From Bog-793 sp035625025 (GTDB taxonomy: Bacteria > Actinomycetota > Acidimicrobiia > Acidimicrobiales > Bog-793): 64,000 bases of DNA. Position 1 is the stretch's first letter. Every line of letters starts with the position of its first letter. The stretch spans positions 1 to 64,000 of the forward strand of contig DASPQJ010000037.1 of the NCBI GenBank assembly GCA_035625025.1, written 5' to 3'. Below the pieces are notes generated by a model. That model saw only the letters and a program-made list of their open reading frames with translations. It made no database searches and was not told where the DNA came from. Both the position numbers and the translations under genes were made by a program. Shown in pieces: positions 8,182-16,558 of the stretch.

Positions 8182-9771
8182 CTAGAAAGAGACTGCCGTC
8201 GCGGTCGGGTACCAGTAGCCGGGGTCCCCGTCGAACCGGCGACGCTTCATGCCGGAATACAGGCGCAGGCAGACCGCGGTCACCTCGGGATCGAACTGCG
8301 TTCCGCCCTGCTTGTCGATCTCGGCGAGCGCCTCGGCCACGCTCGCCGCCGGCCGGTAAGGCCGAGGGGAAGTCATGGCCTCGAGGACGTCGGCCACCAT
8401 GACGACACGGGCGCCGAGGCAGATTTCGTCGCCTTTGAGGCCGGACGGGTAACCGCTGCCGTCGAGACGCTCGTGGTGCTGCAGGATCGTCTCCGCCACC
8501 GGCCACGGGAAGTCGATCCCGGCGATGATGTCGACGCCGGCCTGGGGATGGACCTTCACGAGCTCGAACTCGGCCACGCTCAGTTTCGCCGGCTTGGACA
8601 GGATCTGCGCGGGCACGACGATCTTGCCGATGTCGTGGAGCATCGCCGCGACCTCGATGCCCTTCGTCGTATCGGCGTCGAGCCCGAGCTCGTTGGCGAT
8701 CGTGACGGCGATCTTGGCGACCCCCCGCTGGTGACCCGCCGTGTAGGGATCGAACTCCGTGCTGGCCGCCACGGCACCGACAGCGGCCTCGAGGGTCGCC
8801 GCGAGCTGTTCGAGGTTCTTCTGGTTCCTCGTACGGTCCTGGAGCGTGGCGATCCCGTACTCGAGCTCCGCGGCGAACTCCTGGAAGAGCTGCACCGTGT
8901 CGGGGTCGAATGCGCCAGCTTGCGCCGAGAAGATGCCGAGGGCCCCGGAGACCGAGTCCCCGACGATGAGCGGCAGCGCGACGGCGGAGCGGACCCCGTG
9001 GTCGAGAGCGATCGAACGCCACGGTCCGGCGCGAGGAAGAGCCTCGACGTCGCCGACAAGCTGGACCTGCCGGGATCGCAGGGCCTCGATCACCGGCCCA
9101 ACGCCCTCGACGAGGCCCGAGGACGTGGCGTGGATCAGGTCGAAGTACTCGCGGCCCACCTCTCCGTGATAGGCGAGTGCCACGACCCCAGAGGGATCTT
9201 GGGCAGCGGGAACACCGACCCAGGCGAACCGGTAGCCGCCCTCCTCGACGAGGACCCGACACACGTCGTCGAACAACCCCGTTTCGTCGCGGGCGTGGAC
9301 GAGGGCTTCGCTCGTGGCGACGAAGGTGCGCAGCGATCGGGAAGCGCTGGCGAGCGCCCCCTCCACCCGTTTCTGCTCGGTGATCACCCGACAACTCACG
9401 AGGAGACCGTCCCGGAACTTCGCGACCGAGGTGTCGAACGCGCCGGCGAACCCGTCGCTTTCTGACCAGGAGATCTCGTAGCGCTCGGGCTCGCCGCCGG
9501 CGAGAACACGCTCGTAACGGTCCACCACGCCGCGCGCGCGACGGGAGGGGAAGAGCTCGAGCTCGCCGTGGCCGAGGAGTTCTTCGGGGCTGCGGCCGGA
9601 GAGGCGGAGACCCGCGGCGTTGACGAAGCGATACGTGAGATCAACGAGCGCGCCGGAGGCGTCGCGCTGCGCGGCCATGATGAAGACCGGATCGACGAGC
9701 GTGTCGAGAACCGCGTGGAGCCGGACGTCGTCGCCGTCGTCCCTGTCGATCTCGCCGCGGCGCCCCATCAT
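8182..9771 (-). CDS. PAS-GAF-HD-GYP cyclic-di-GMP phosphodiesterase
   Basis: This is a 529-residue signalling protein. A PAS domain (about 15-135) with QKRVEGAL as linker is followed by a GAF domain (about 150-305) and an HD-GYP domain (about 335-510). The catalytic site is intact: HDIGK near residue 378 and the HHERLDGSGYP block near 431. HD-GYP proteins hydrolyse cyclic-di-GMP fully, in contrast to most EAL proteins. No transmembrane helix is seen, so PAS and GAF probably sense a soluble ligand or redox state. Two adjacent ATG codons (9771, 9768) are possible starts. With the GGDEF-EAL gene at 1-1196 it gives two cyclic-di-GMP enzymes within 10 kb. Confidence 0.92.
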   Translation of the reverse strand: MMGRRGEIDRDDGDDVRLHAVLDTLVDPVFIMAAQRDASGALVDLTYRFVNAAGLRLSGRSPEELLGHGELELFPSRRARGVVDRYERVLAGGEPERYEISWSESDGFAGAFDTSVAKFRDGLLVSCRVITEQKRVEGALASASRSLRTFVATSEALVHARDETGLFDDVCRVLVEEGGYRFAWVGVPAAQDPSGVVALAYHGEVGREYFDLIHATSSGLVEGVGPVIEALRSRQVQLVGDVEALPRAGPWRSIALDHGVRSAVALPLIVGDSVSGALGIFSAQAGAFDPDTVQLFQEFAAELEYGIATLQDRTRNQKNLEQLAATLEAAVGAVAASTEFDPYTAGHQRGVAKIAVTIANELGLDADTTKGIEVAAMLHDIGKIVVPAQILSKPAKLSVAEFELVKVHPQAGVDIIAGIDFPWPVAETILQHHERLDGSGYPSGLKGDEICLGARVVMVADVLEAMTSPRPYRPAASVAEALAEIDKQGGTQFDPEVTAVCLRLYSGMKRRRFDGDPGYWYPTATAVSF

Positions 9772-10246
9772 CAGGCCGCCGGATCATCGGGCAGGAAGAA
9801 CGCCCTCGGCGCCGGGGCGCGGGACTTCAAAGAGGCAACGGCAGCCGCCACGACGGGCCGGCAGAGCCTCGGAACACTGCCGGGTGCCGCGGCGGCCACC
9901 GTTGTGGGCTTGTCGTCGAAACGGACGCGCCGGGGGACGCGGCGCGAACCGGGGCGGTTCTGTCGTCCGTTCGAGACACTCCTGGCCACGATCAACTTCC
10001 CTTCACGAACCCCGATCTCTTCGAAGTCCCTCCCCTAACGGCACTTTCGCCGCTCTCCTTGAGTCGTGTCCGCCCCACGGCCGCGGGCTTCGCCACCTCG
10101 CTACTTACGCCCGCCACCCTCGTCACCGGCCTCGCGGCCCAGAAGAATGGCCCGCTTCGCCAGGAAACTCCCGGGAGGCGGCCCCGTGCCGGGGCTATTC
10201 CAGCGGCTCGCAGGCAACCCCGGGGGCGCCACGGCGCACCCTGACC

Positions 10247-10274
10247 GGCCCCCCTGGGTCGCGCCAGGGGGGTC
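10247..10274 (+). terminator. Strong 11-bp hairpin with short U-run
   Basis: GGCCCCCCTGG and CCAGGGGGGTC form an 11-base stem (one G-T pair) around the loop GTCGCG, followed by TTT. Read on the plus strand it resembles a terminator, yet no plus-strand gene ends just upstream, so it may end an unannotated transcript. Confidence 0.35.
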
Positions 10275-10398
10275 TTTGACACAAACTCGGCACCTTCCGG
10301 CGAGCTGCACCGCCACCCTGCGTGTTGCTGTGGTCCGAGGCCACGCGCCATGAACCCATCATCTGCCCCGGACCAGCGAGGTCACAGACACATATAGC

Positions 10399-10433
10399 GC
10401 CATTTGAAATGGCTTATCCGGACGAGAAATGGC
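10399..10433. promoter_or_regulatory. Palindrome GCCATTT-G-AAATGGC with third half-site
   Basis: A perfect 7+1+7 inverted repeat lies at 10399-10413. The half-site AAATGGC recurs at 10427-10433, exactly 20 bases (about two helical turns) after the copy at 10407. The surrounding 60 bases are unusually AT-rich. This looks like an operator, but no start codon is near: whiB ends about 110 bases to the right. Confidence 0.4.
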
Positions 10434-10543
10434 AAGAACGCGCCAAGTCAGCCTGCCACCCACAGTGGTGGATAGTGAGGGAACCGCTGGCTACCGGCGA
10501 CGGAGCCCCGCCACGACGGCGACACCCCGTGCTCGGGACCCGC

Positions 10544-10774
10544 TCAGGCCGACTTTTGCCGCTGCCGGAGCAGACGACGACGTTCCCGCTCGGTCAGTCC
10601 TCCCCACACGCCGTCGTGCTCGCGGTGCACGATGGCGTGTTCGAGGCACATCTGACGCACCGGGCAGAGCGCGCAGACGGCCTTCGCCTCCAAGGCCTCT
10701 TCGTCCGTGAGAGGGTAGAAGACCTCAGAGTCGAGACCCCGGCAGGCCGCTTTCTGGCGCCACGTGGCTTGCAT
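10544..10774 (-). CDS. WhiB-family iron-sulfur transcription regulator
   Basis: This is a 76-residue protein with all WhiB hallmarks: four cysteines at 11, 34, 37 and 43 (C-x22-C-x2-C-x5-C) to hold a [4Fe-4S] cluster, the turn GVWGG at 55-59, and a basic C-terminal tail (RERRRLLRQRQK) for DNA contact. The family is restricted to actinobacteria and their phages, and usually acts by binding the housekeeping sigma factor region 4. The short length resembles WhiB1/WhiB2-type proteins, but I cannot assign a subgroup with certainty. No good Shine-Dalgarno is seen. Confidence 0.95.
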   Translation of the reverse strand: MQATWRQKAACRGLDSEVFYPLTDEEALEAKAVCALCPVRQMCLEHAIVHREHDGVWGGLTERERRRLLRQRQKSA

Positions 10775-11042
10775 CTACCAATCACTCTCTCTGTTCGCGT
10801 CGCTCCCGCGCCCCGCGCCAGTCGTGGTCGACGCGTTCGCCAGGGCACCCTCGAGGGAACTGGCCCCGCGCGGAGCTACCTGGGAGAACTGCCGAGAAGC
10901 GCGCGGAGACACGACGCAGACCGGCCAATATTGTGCCGTAGCACCGCGCCGATGTAAAGAGCAGGGATCTCGCCGTCCCGACCGGACGAGGCTCGGCTCC
11001 GGCTGTGTCACACTGGGCGGCCGTGGAGGGGAAAATCCGGCG

Positions 11043-12482
11043 ATGAGCGTCCTCGTCGTCGACGTCGGCTCGAGCGCGGTGCGAGCGGCCGTCGTCCGGG
11101 CTGACGGCACGGTCGAGCACCTGCACCAGCGCCACCTCTCCGACCTGCGCCCTTCGCCCGGCGTCGCGGAGTTCGATCCCTCCGCCCTAGCGCAGGCCGC
11201 AGTCGGCGTCGCCTCCGCCTCGCTCGAAGCCGGAGGGCCGGTGCGGGCCGTCGGGATCACGGCGCAACGGGCCTCGACGATCGTCTGGGAACGGTCGACG
11301 GGACAGCCCGTCGCCCCCGGCATCTCCTGGCAGGACCTCCGAACCTCCGGCCGGTGCCTCGCCCTCTCGGCGAGGGGAGTGCGTCTCACTCCGAACCAGT
11401 CCGCGACGAAGCTCGCCTACCTCCTCGACCTACTTGACGCCGACCGGTCCCGCGACCTGTGTTTCGGAACCGTCGAGTGCTACCTCGCCTGGGTGCTCTC
11501 GCGCGGCGCGGCGCACGTCACCGACGCATCCAACGCCGGCGTCACCGGCCTCATCCTCGACGACGCCTCCGACTGGGACGACCACGTCCTCGAGGAACTG
11601 CGCGTTTCGCGCGCGACCCTCCCTCGGATCGTCGACTCGACCGGCATCATCGCCCCGGCTTCGGCGCTCCCTGGCGGGCCCCCGATCGCCGGGCTCGTCG
11701 GGGACCAGCAGGCCTCGTTGATCGGGCAGGCCCGCCTGGCGCCCGGCGAGGCCAAGGCGACCTTCGGCACGGGCGGGATGCTCGACTGCGTCACGGCGGC
11801 TCGACCCGCCTTCAGCGCCCGCGGCGACCGCGGGACGTTCCCCATCGTCGCCTGGCGGGAAGCGGGCCGAGTCACCTGGGGAATCGAGGCCATCATGCTC
11901 TCGGCTGGTTCGTGTATCGAATGGCTGCGTGCCGGGCTCGGTCTGATCGGAGACGCGGCGGAGTCTGACGAGATCGCCGGATCGATTCCCGACGCCGGGG
12001 GCGTGATCTTCGTCCCAGCCCTCGGGGGCCTCGGCACTCCGCTGTGGGACTTCGGGGCGCGCGGCACGTTCGTCGGTCTCAGCGCCTCGACCTCGCGGGC
12101 CGAGCTCGTCCGGGCCGTCCTCGAGGGCATCGCCCATCGCAGCGCCGACCTCCTCGAGGCCGCCGAAGCGGACGGGGACGTGGCCGTCGCGACGCTGCGC
12201 GTCGATGGCGGGATGACCGCGAACGCGACTTTCCTCCAACTGCTCGCCGACGCGCTCGGCCGTCCGATTGCCCCCGCCCTGTTCCGGGACGCGACGACTC
12301 TCGGCGCCGCCTACCTCGCCGGCACGGCAACCGGCGTGTGGAGCTCGCTCGCCGAGGCCGCCGCGACGGCGCGTCACGGGCCCGTCGTCGAGCCGGCTCG
12401 TCGACTCGATCGGGAGCGCTGGCTCGACGCCCGGGAGCGCGCCCTCCGCACGGTGCCGGCGATGTCGGCGATCTCGTTCTGA
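11043..12482 (+). CDS. FGGY-family carbohydrate kinase, glycerol-kinase-like with altered pocket
   Basis: This 479-residue kinase follows the glycerol kinase fold from end to end: DVGSS phosphate loop at 7-11, ITAQRASTIVWE, SWQDLRT, SATKLAYLLD, VGDQQASL and FGTGG, then LRVDGGMTAN and TLGAAYLAG. Compared from memory with E. coli GlpK contact residues, Arg83 (R76), Trp103 (W96) and Asp245 (D221) are kept, but Glu84 is Ala77, Tyr135 is Asn118 and Phe270 is Met246. The substrate may therefore be a polyol or sugar other than glycerol. The ATG at 11043 has GGAGGGG about 12 bases upstream. No glpF or glpD is adjacent, which also weakens a plain glycerol assignment. Confidence 0.85.
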   Translation: MSVLVVDVGSSAVRAAVVRADGTVEHLHQRHLSDLRPSPGVAEFDPSALAQAAVGVASASLEAGGPVRAVGITAQRASTIVWERSTGQPVAPGISWQDLRTSGRCLALSARGVRLTPNQSATKLAYLLDLLDADRSRDLCFGTVECYLAWVLSRGAAHVTDASNAGVTGLILDDASDWDDHVLEELRVSRATLPRIVDSTGIIAPASALPGGPPIAGLVGDQQASLIGQARLAPGEAKATFGTGGMLDCVTAARPAFSARGDRGTFPIVAWREAGRVTWGIEAIMLSAGSCIEWLRAGLGLIGDAAESDEIAGSIPDAGGVIFVPALGGLGTPLWDFGARGTFVGLSASTSRAELVRAVLEGIAHRSADLLEAAEADGDVAVATLRVDGGMTANATFLQLLADALGRPIAPALFRDATTLGAAYLAGTATGVWSSLAEAAATARHGPVVEPARRLDRERWLDARERALRTVPAMSAISF

Positions 12483-12490
12483 GCGGCGCG

Positions 12491-13690
12491 TCAGTCCAGC
12501 TCGACCCGGAGCGCCTCCTCCAGCGGGGCGCGCCGCTCGAGGAGTCCCCGGAAGGCCATGAGCTGGCGGGGACGGCCGAACGCGACGACGGCGGACAGGC
12601 GCCCGGCCCGCCCGTAGCAGGCGACGAAGCGCCGCTCGGCGATCGACCCCGCGACGACCCGCACCTCGTCAAGCGGCCCGGGGATGCCGATCGACTGGAT
12701 CTTCAGGTCGAACTGGTCGGACCAGAAGTACGGCACGGAGGTGAAGGCCGGTGCGCCCGGCCCGGCGAGCAGGCTCGCCGCGGCGTGGGCGCCCTGTTCG
12801 GCGGCGTTCGTCCGGTGCTCGAGGCGTATCAGGCCCCCGGCCAGCGGGTGCGGCCAGCGGGCGACGTCGCCAGCAGCCACGACGCCGGGAGCCGCGAGTA
12901 ACGACGGGCCGCACCGGACGCCGTCGGCGAGATCGAGCCCCGAACCTTCGAGCCACCCGGTCTCGGGCACGACACCGACGGCGACGAGCACGACGTCCGC
13001 GGCGATGAGCGACCCGTCGTCGAGCCGGACGCCCTCGACGCGGCTCTCCCCGACCAGGGCGGTGACACCGACGCCAGTCCGCAGCCTGACGCCGTGCTCG
13101 GCGTGGGCTTCGGTGAGGGCGCGACCAACGAGCGGGCCGACGACGCGCGCCAGCGGGGCGGGCTGCGGCTCGACCACGGTCACTTCGGCCCCGAGTCCCC
13201 GCGCGGTCGCCGCGACCTCCATGCCAAGGAAACCCCCGCCGACGACGACGAGCCGAACGCCTCCGACCTCCAGCAGATCGCGCAGGCGCAAGGCGTCCTC
13301 GAGTCGGCGCAATGTCAGGACCCCCTCGAGATCCCCCCCGGGGCGCAGCCGGCGCGGTGTCGCGCCGGTGGCGATGACGAGGCCTTCGAACGGGAGCTCG
13401 CGGCCGGATTCCAACCTGACGACCCGTCTGGCGGGATCGACCGCCCGCGCCCGCGCGCCGAGCTCCAGGTCGAGATCCAGGTCAGCGAGCTTGCCCTCCG
13501 TTGTCAGCGCCAGCCGTTCGAAAGGGGATTTCCCGGCCAGGAACTCCTTCGAAAGTGGCGGCCGGTCGTAGGGAAGATGGGACTCGGCGCCGACGAGGGC
13601 GATCGAACCGGCAAAGCCGCCTCGGCGCAGTCCTTCGCACGCCTTCAGTCCGGCGAGTGACGCCCCGACGACGACGACCGAACGGAGCAC
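12491..13690 (-). CDS. FAD-dependent NAD(P)H:ferredoxin reductase-type oxidoreductase
   Basis: This 399-residue flavoprotein resembles the reductases of Rieske-type dioxygenases and of P450 systems. An FAD-binding Rossmann motif (VVVGASLAGLKACEGLR) opens the protein, ATGATPRRL follows near residue 110, the NAD(P)H-binding VVVGGGFLGMEVA lies near 150, and the second FAD motif is VVAAGDVARWPHPL. A C-terminal reductase domain contains YFWSDQFDLKIQSIG. It probably passes electrons from NAD(P)H to a ferredoxin, but no partner ferredoxin or oxygenase is adjacent. The GTG start lies 6 bases behind TAGTCT, suggesting a leaderless mRNA. Confidence 0.88.
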   Translation of the reverse strand: MLRSVVVVGASLAGLKACEGLRRGGFAGSIALVGAESHLPYDRPPLSKEFLAGKSPFERLALTTEGKLADLDLDLELGARARAVDPARRVVRLESGRELPFEGLVIATGATPRRLRPGGDLEGVLTLRRLEDALRLRDLLEVGGVRLVVVGGGFLGMEVAATARGLGAEVTVVEPQPAPLARVVGPLVGRALTEAHAEHGVRLRTGVGVTALVGESRVEGVRLDDGSLIAADVVLVAVGVVPETGWLEGSGLDLADGVRCGPSLLAAPGVVAAGDVARWPHPLAGGLIRLEHRTNAAEQGAHAAASLLAGPGAPAFTSVPYFWSDQFDLKIQSIGIPGPLDEVRVVAGSIAERRFVACYGRAGRLSAVVAFGRPRQLMAFRGLLERRAPLEEALRVELD

Positions 13691-13696
13691 GAATTG

Positions 13697-13702
13697 AGAC
13701 TA
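13697..13702 (-). promoter_or_regulatory. -10 element, leaderless start of the FAD reductase gene
   Basis: Minus-strand TAGTCT is separated by 6 bases from the GTG at 13690; no ribosome binding site is present. Confidence 0.5.
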
Positions 13703-13716
13703 TGTTCTCGCCGCCG

Positions 13717-13974
13717 TCAGCCCTGCGGTCCGTCCCCGCCGAGGGCCGTCAACCTCGGCATCAGCGCGTCGACGTTCTCCCGTGCGCCGCGGATCCTTCG
13801 ATCGAGCTCCTCGACGATCTCGATCGCCCGGCGGAACCGCGTCTCGAGCACGTCGACGTCGACCAGTCCTTCGTCGAGCTCCCGCACGATCGCGTCGAGC
13901 TCCGCGCCCGCAGCCGCGTAGCTGAGCTCGTCGACCGGCGTGGCGTCCGCCTTGTCGCTGTCCTCGTCCGTCAT
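13717..13974 (-). CDS. xseB: Exodeoxyribonuclease VII small subunit
   Basis: This 85-residue protein matches XseB in size and pattern: SYAAAGAELDAIVRELDEG followed by a helical segment with LETRFRRAIE. XseB binds XseA to form the enzyme that degrades single-stranded DNA to oligonucleotides. Its start codon overlaps the xseA stop by 4 bases (ATGA), the standard operon arrangement. Low-complexity acidic residues at the N-terminus precede the conserved part. Confidence 0.93.
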   Translation of the reverse strand: MTDEDSDKADATPVDELSYAAAGAELDAIVRELDEGLVDVDVLETRFRRAIEIVEELDRRIRGARENVDALMPRLTALGGDGPQG

Positions 13975-15569
13975 CGTCTGTCCCCATCCGTCCTCGTCGT
14001 CATCTCTCGCGCCAGGTCAGGCCTCGTCGACTCGACGACGGAGCGCGCCTCGCCGTCGACGAAGCGCGTCGTGATCCGTCCGCCCACGGCGAGCCGTGCC
14101 GCCGACCGCACCAGTCGGCCAGAATCGTCGCTCGTGAGCGTCCAACCCCTCTCGAACTGGCGTTGCGGATCGAACGCCCGGAGCACCTGGCGTCGCCGTT
14201 CCAGCGCGTCTCGCTGGGACCCCAACGAGCGGCGCGTCGCCGTCCGGGCGAGTCTCGCCCGCGCCGCCAGCCCGACGGCTTCGCGGCCCAGCCGGGCCGT
14301 CACGACACGGCCGAGCTCGAGCCCGATCGCCCCGAGCTCGACCGACCGGCGCTCCAACTGGTGGCGCGCGTTGCGCGCCAGCCCCGCGGCGCTGGCCGCG
14401 AGCTGGTAGGCGGTCGCATCAAGCCTCGCCCGGGCGAGACCGGTAAGTGCGCCGGCCAGGCGCCCGATCTCACCGAGGTACTCAGCCACCCGGGCGACGA
14501 CGGCCTCGCCGCACTCCGTCGGGGTGATGAAGGACCGGTGCGCGACCTCGTCGGCGACGGAGCGGTCGCCGGTGTGGCCAATCCCCGTCCACACCGGGAA
14601 CGGGGCTGTCGCGACGGCACGTGCGACCGGTTCGGAGTCGAAAGCGGCCAGGTCGCCGCGGGCTCCGCCACCGCGCACGACGACCGCGAGGTCGATCGGC
14701 GTCGACCCGAGACGCGCGAGGGCTGCCGCGATCTGATCCGGCGCCTCGGCACCCTGGACGAGCGTCGGCTCGAAGAAGACCTCGAAGGCGTAGCCGGAGC
14801 GGGCGAGCTGCCCGACGAAGTCGCGGTGCGCTTCGGAGCCCGGGCTCGTGACGACGCCGACGCGCAGCGGCACCAGCGAGAGCACGAGACGCTGGTTGGC
14901 GTGCAGCAGGTCTTCGACCTCGAGCGCGTGGAGCAATCGACGGCGCGCCGCCGCGATCCCGCCGAGCAGTGCCGCGATGTCGAGCTCGGTGAGGGTGAAA
15001 CGCAGCTTGCTGCCGCCCTCCCAGACCGAGACGCGACCACGCACCCGGACGACGCGGCCAGGTTCGAGCGCGACGCCCGCTTCGGTCAGCGCGGCGGCGA
15101 TCCGCGGCCAGTCCCGGGCCCAGCAGACCACCTCGAGCTGGGCGACCCCGCTTCGCTCGCCCTGGTCGCCGGACTCGTCGGCGAGTTCGATGTAGTGATG
15201 ACCTCGACTTTCCCGCAGGCCCCGGATCTCCCCGACGACCCACACGTCTTCGGTGAATTCGCGGGCGAGGGCGGCCTTCACTCGTTCGTAGAACTCGCTG
15301 ACCGAGAGCGCCCGGTCTGGTTGCGGTTCGCCGGGGCTGCCCGACGTCTCGGTGTCGGGCGGGACCTCGGACGAACGGACCCCGGTCGGGGCGCGCCGAC
15401 CCTTTTGGCGGTGGCGGGGGACCGCCGCGCCGCGCCGCTGCTCCGCCCGCTGAGCCGCGGCGAGGACGTCATCGATCCGCCGCTTCAACTCCGCACCGGG
15501 GTCTTCACGCCCGGCATCGTCGACGACGAAGTCGAAGCGCTGCTCCTCCGGCACGCCCTCCGGCACCAC
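13971..15569 (-). CDS. xseA: Exodeoxyribonuclease VII large subunit, with N-terminal extension
   Basis: The conserved XseA core begins near residue 88 (SVSEFYERV) with the OB-fold (VWVVGEIRG, HHYIELADES). The catalytic domain follows: VGVVTSPGSEAHRDF, LAVVVRGGGARGDL and WTGIGHTGDRSVAD. A helical coiled-coil region and C-terminal barrel (RGWTLT) follow. The start is uncertain: GTG codons lie at 15569, 15566 and 15554 and none has an ideal ribosome binding site; the frame stays open into rnpB, which cannot be coding. Even the shortest choice leaves over 80 residues (charged, Arg/Pro-rich) before the OB-fold, longer than usual. Operon with xseB. Confidence 0.9.
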   Translation of the reverse strand: MVPEGVPEEQRFDFVVDDAGREDPGAELKRRIDDVLAAAQRAEQRRGAAVPRHRQKGRRAPTGVRSSEVPPDTETSGSPGEPQPDRALSVSEFYERVKAALAREFTEDVWVVGEIRGLRESRGHHYIELADESGDQGERSGVAQLEVVCWARDWPRIAAALTEAGVALEPGRVVRVRGRVSVWEGGSKLRFTLTELDIAALLGGIAAARRRLLHALEVEDLLHANQRLVLSLVPLRVGVVTSPGSEAHRDFVGQLARSGYAFEVFFEPTLVQGAEAPDQIAAALARLGSTPIDLAVVVRGGGARGDLAAFDSEPVARAVATAPFPVWTGIGHTGDRSVADEVAHRSFITPTECGEAVVARVAEYLGEIGRLAGALTGLARARLDATAYQLAASAAGLARNARHQLERRSVELGAIGLELGRVVTARLGREAVGLAARARLARTATRRSLGSQRDALERRRQVLRAFDPQRQFERGWTLTSDDSGRLVRSAARLAVGGRITTRFVDGEARSVVESTRPDLAREMTTRTDGDRR

Positions 15570-15643
15570 GCGACGAAGGCTACCCGGGGACTCCTGGCGC
15601 GGCGCGGACCGCGGTTCGGTTCCGGACGGGATCCCTTGAGCGC

Positions 15644-15649
15644 GACAAT
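15644..15649 (+). promoter_or_regulatory. Likely -10 element of rnpB
   Basis: GACAAT lies 8 bases before the first base of the P1 stem at 15658. The -35 (TTCCGG, spacer about 18) is weak. It sits in the interval divergent from xseA. Confidence 0.4.
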
Positions 15650-15657
15650 GGAGCCGA

Positions 15658-16008
<351 letters not shown>

Positions 16009-16393
16009 CCTACGGCGTCGGGGTCCCCGGTTTTCGACCCTCGACGCGACCCGCCGGACGGCTCCGTCCGCCTAACGGCCGGGAGGGGCGCGCCAGAGCG
16101 CGGGCCCTGGTCACAGGGGGCGCGAAATACCAGCTAGAGTCCATTAGGACGGTTGTGTGTAGAACGCGGACCGTGTTGGGTCGTGCCCCGTTTCGGCTGG
16201 CTGGCAACCGTCGAGGTCTCGTCGGACCGGCGACACCGGCCTGGGGCGAGCAGACGCGTGGCGGTTGTGCTTCTCGCTCACCGTGGCCACCGTGCGCCAA
16301 AGGCCCGGAGTCCCCGGTGATTCGTGACGTTGTGCCCTGGTACAGAGGGTCTGGGGACAAAAGACTTGAGCGGGTAACCCGGAAAGGACCCGA
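16009..16393 (+). other. Leader region between rnpB and the PEP synthase operon
   Basis: 385 bases without a gene. It holds the rnpB hairpin. A possible promoter (AATACCAGCTAGAGT near 16125-16139) would leave a leader of about 250 bases before the first ORF at 16394. That leader has several G/C-rich stems and could be regulatory, but I cannot match it to a known riboswitch. Confidence 0.4.
16055..16070 (+). terminator. Candidate rnpB terminator hairpin
   Basis: CGGACGG and CCGTCCG form a 7-base stem about 45 bases after the rnpB P1 helix. The U-run is poor (GCCTAACGG), so termination here is tentative. Confidence 0.35.
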
Positions 16394-16558
16394 ATGGCAC
16401 TGACGATGGCGGCGTTTGCTGCGGTCGGGACCCTCAAGGCGCGCGCCCGGGCGAGCGTCGAGATGGACCCGACGCTCGGCGATCGGCTCGCCAGGGCCGG
16501 CCGGAGGATCGAGATCGAGGCGGGTTCAGCCTCTTCGGACGGATTCTCCGCGTCGTGA
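16394..16558 (+). CDS. Small hypothetical protein, 54 residues
   Basis: This short frame reads MALTMAAFAAVGTLKARARA and ends FSAS. Support: GAAAGGAC is placed about 4 bases before the ATG, codon use matches the neighbours, and its TGA overlaps the GTG of the next gene by 4 bases (GTGA), as the next gene in turn overlaps ppsA. The N-terminal half is hydrophobic then basic, too short for a clear membrane helix. No known family. It is the first gene of a three-gene operon ending in PEP synthase. Confidence 0.55.
   Translation: MALTMAAFAAVGTLKARARASVEMDPTLGDRLARAGRRIEIEAGSASSDGFSAS

Larger units (their letters stand above)
9772..10543. other. Long intergenic region of 772 bases
   Basis: No convincing protein gene. 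It contains a strong hairpin at 10247-10274 and an AT-rich palindromic block at 10399-10433, described separately. Short open frames on both strands (for example 10066-10353 plus, 10101-10316 minus) have no domain or ribosome binding site. The block at 10130-10240 is rich in possible stems and might be a structured RNA, but I match it to no known riboswitch. Confidence 0.5.

Noticed and set aside
10130..10240. Possible riboswitch (a CAGCGGCTCGCAGGCAACC stretch recalls the end of the c-di-AMP ydaO aptamer)
   Set aside because: The other conserved ydaO blocks (GGGGAACC, GGGGTGAATCC) are absent and no suitable gene follows on that strand.
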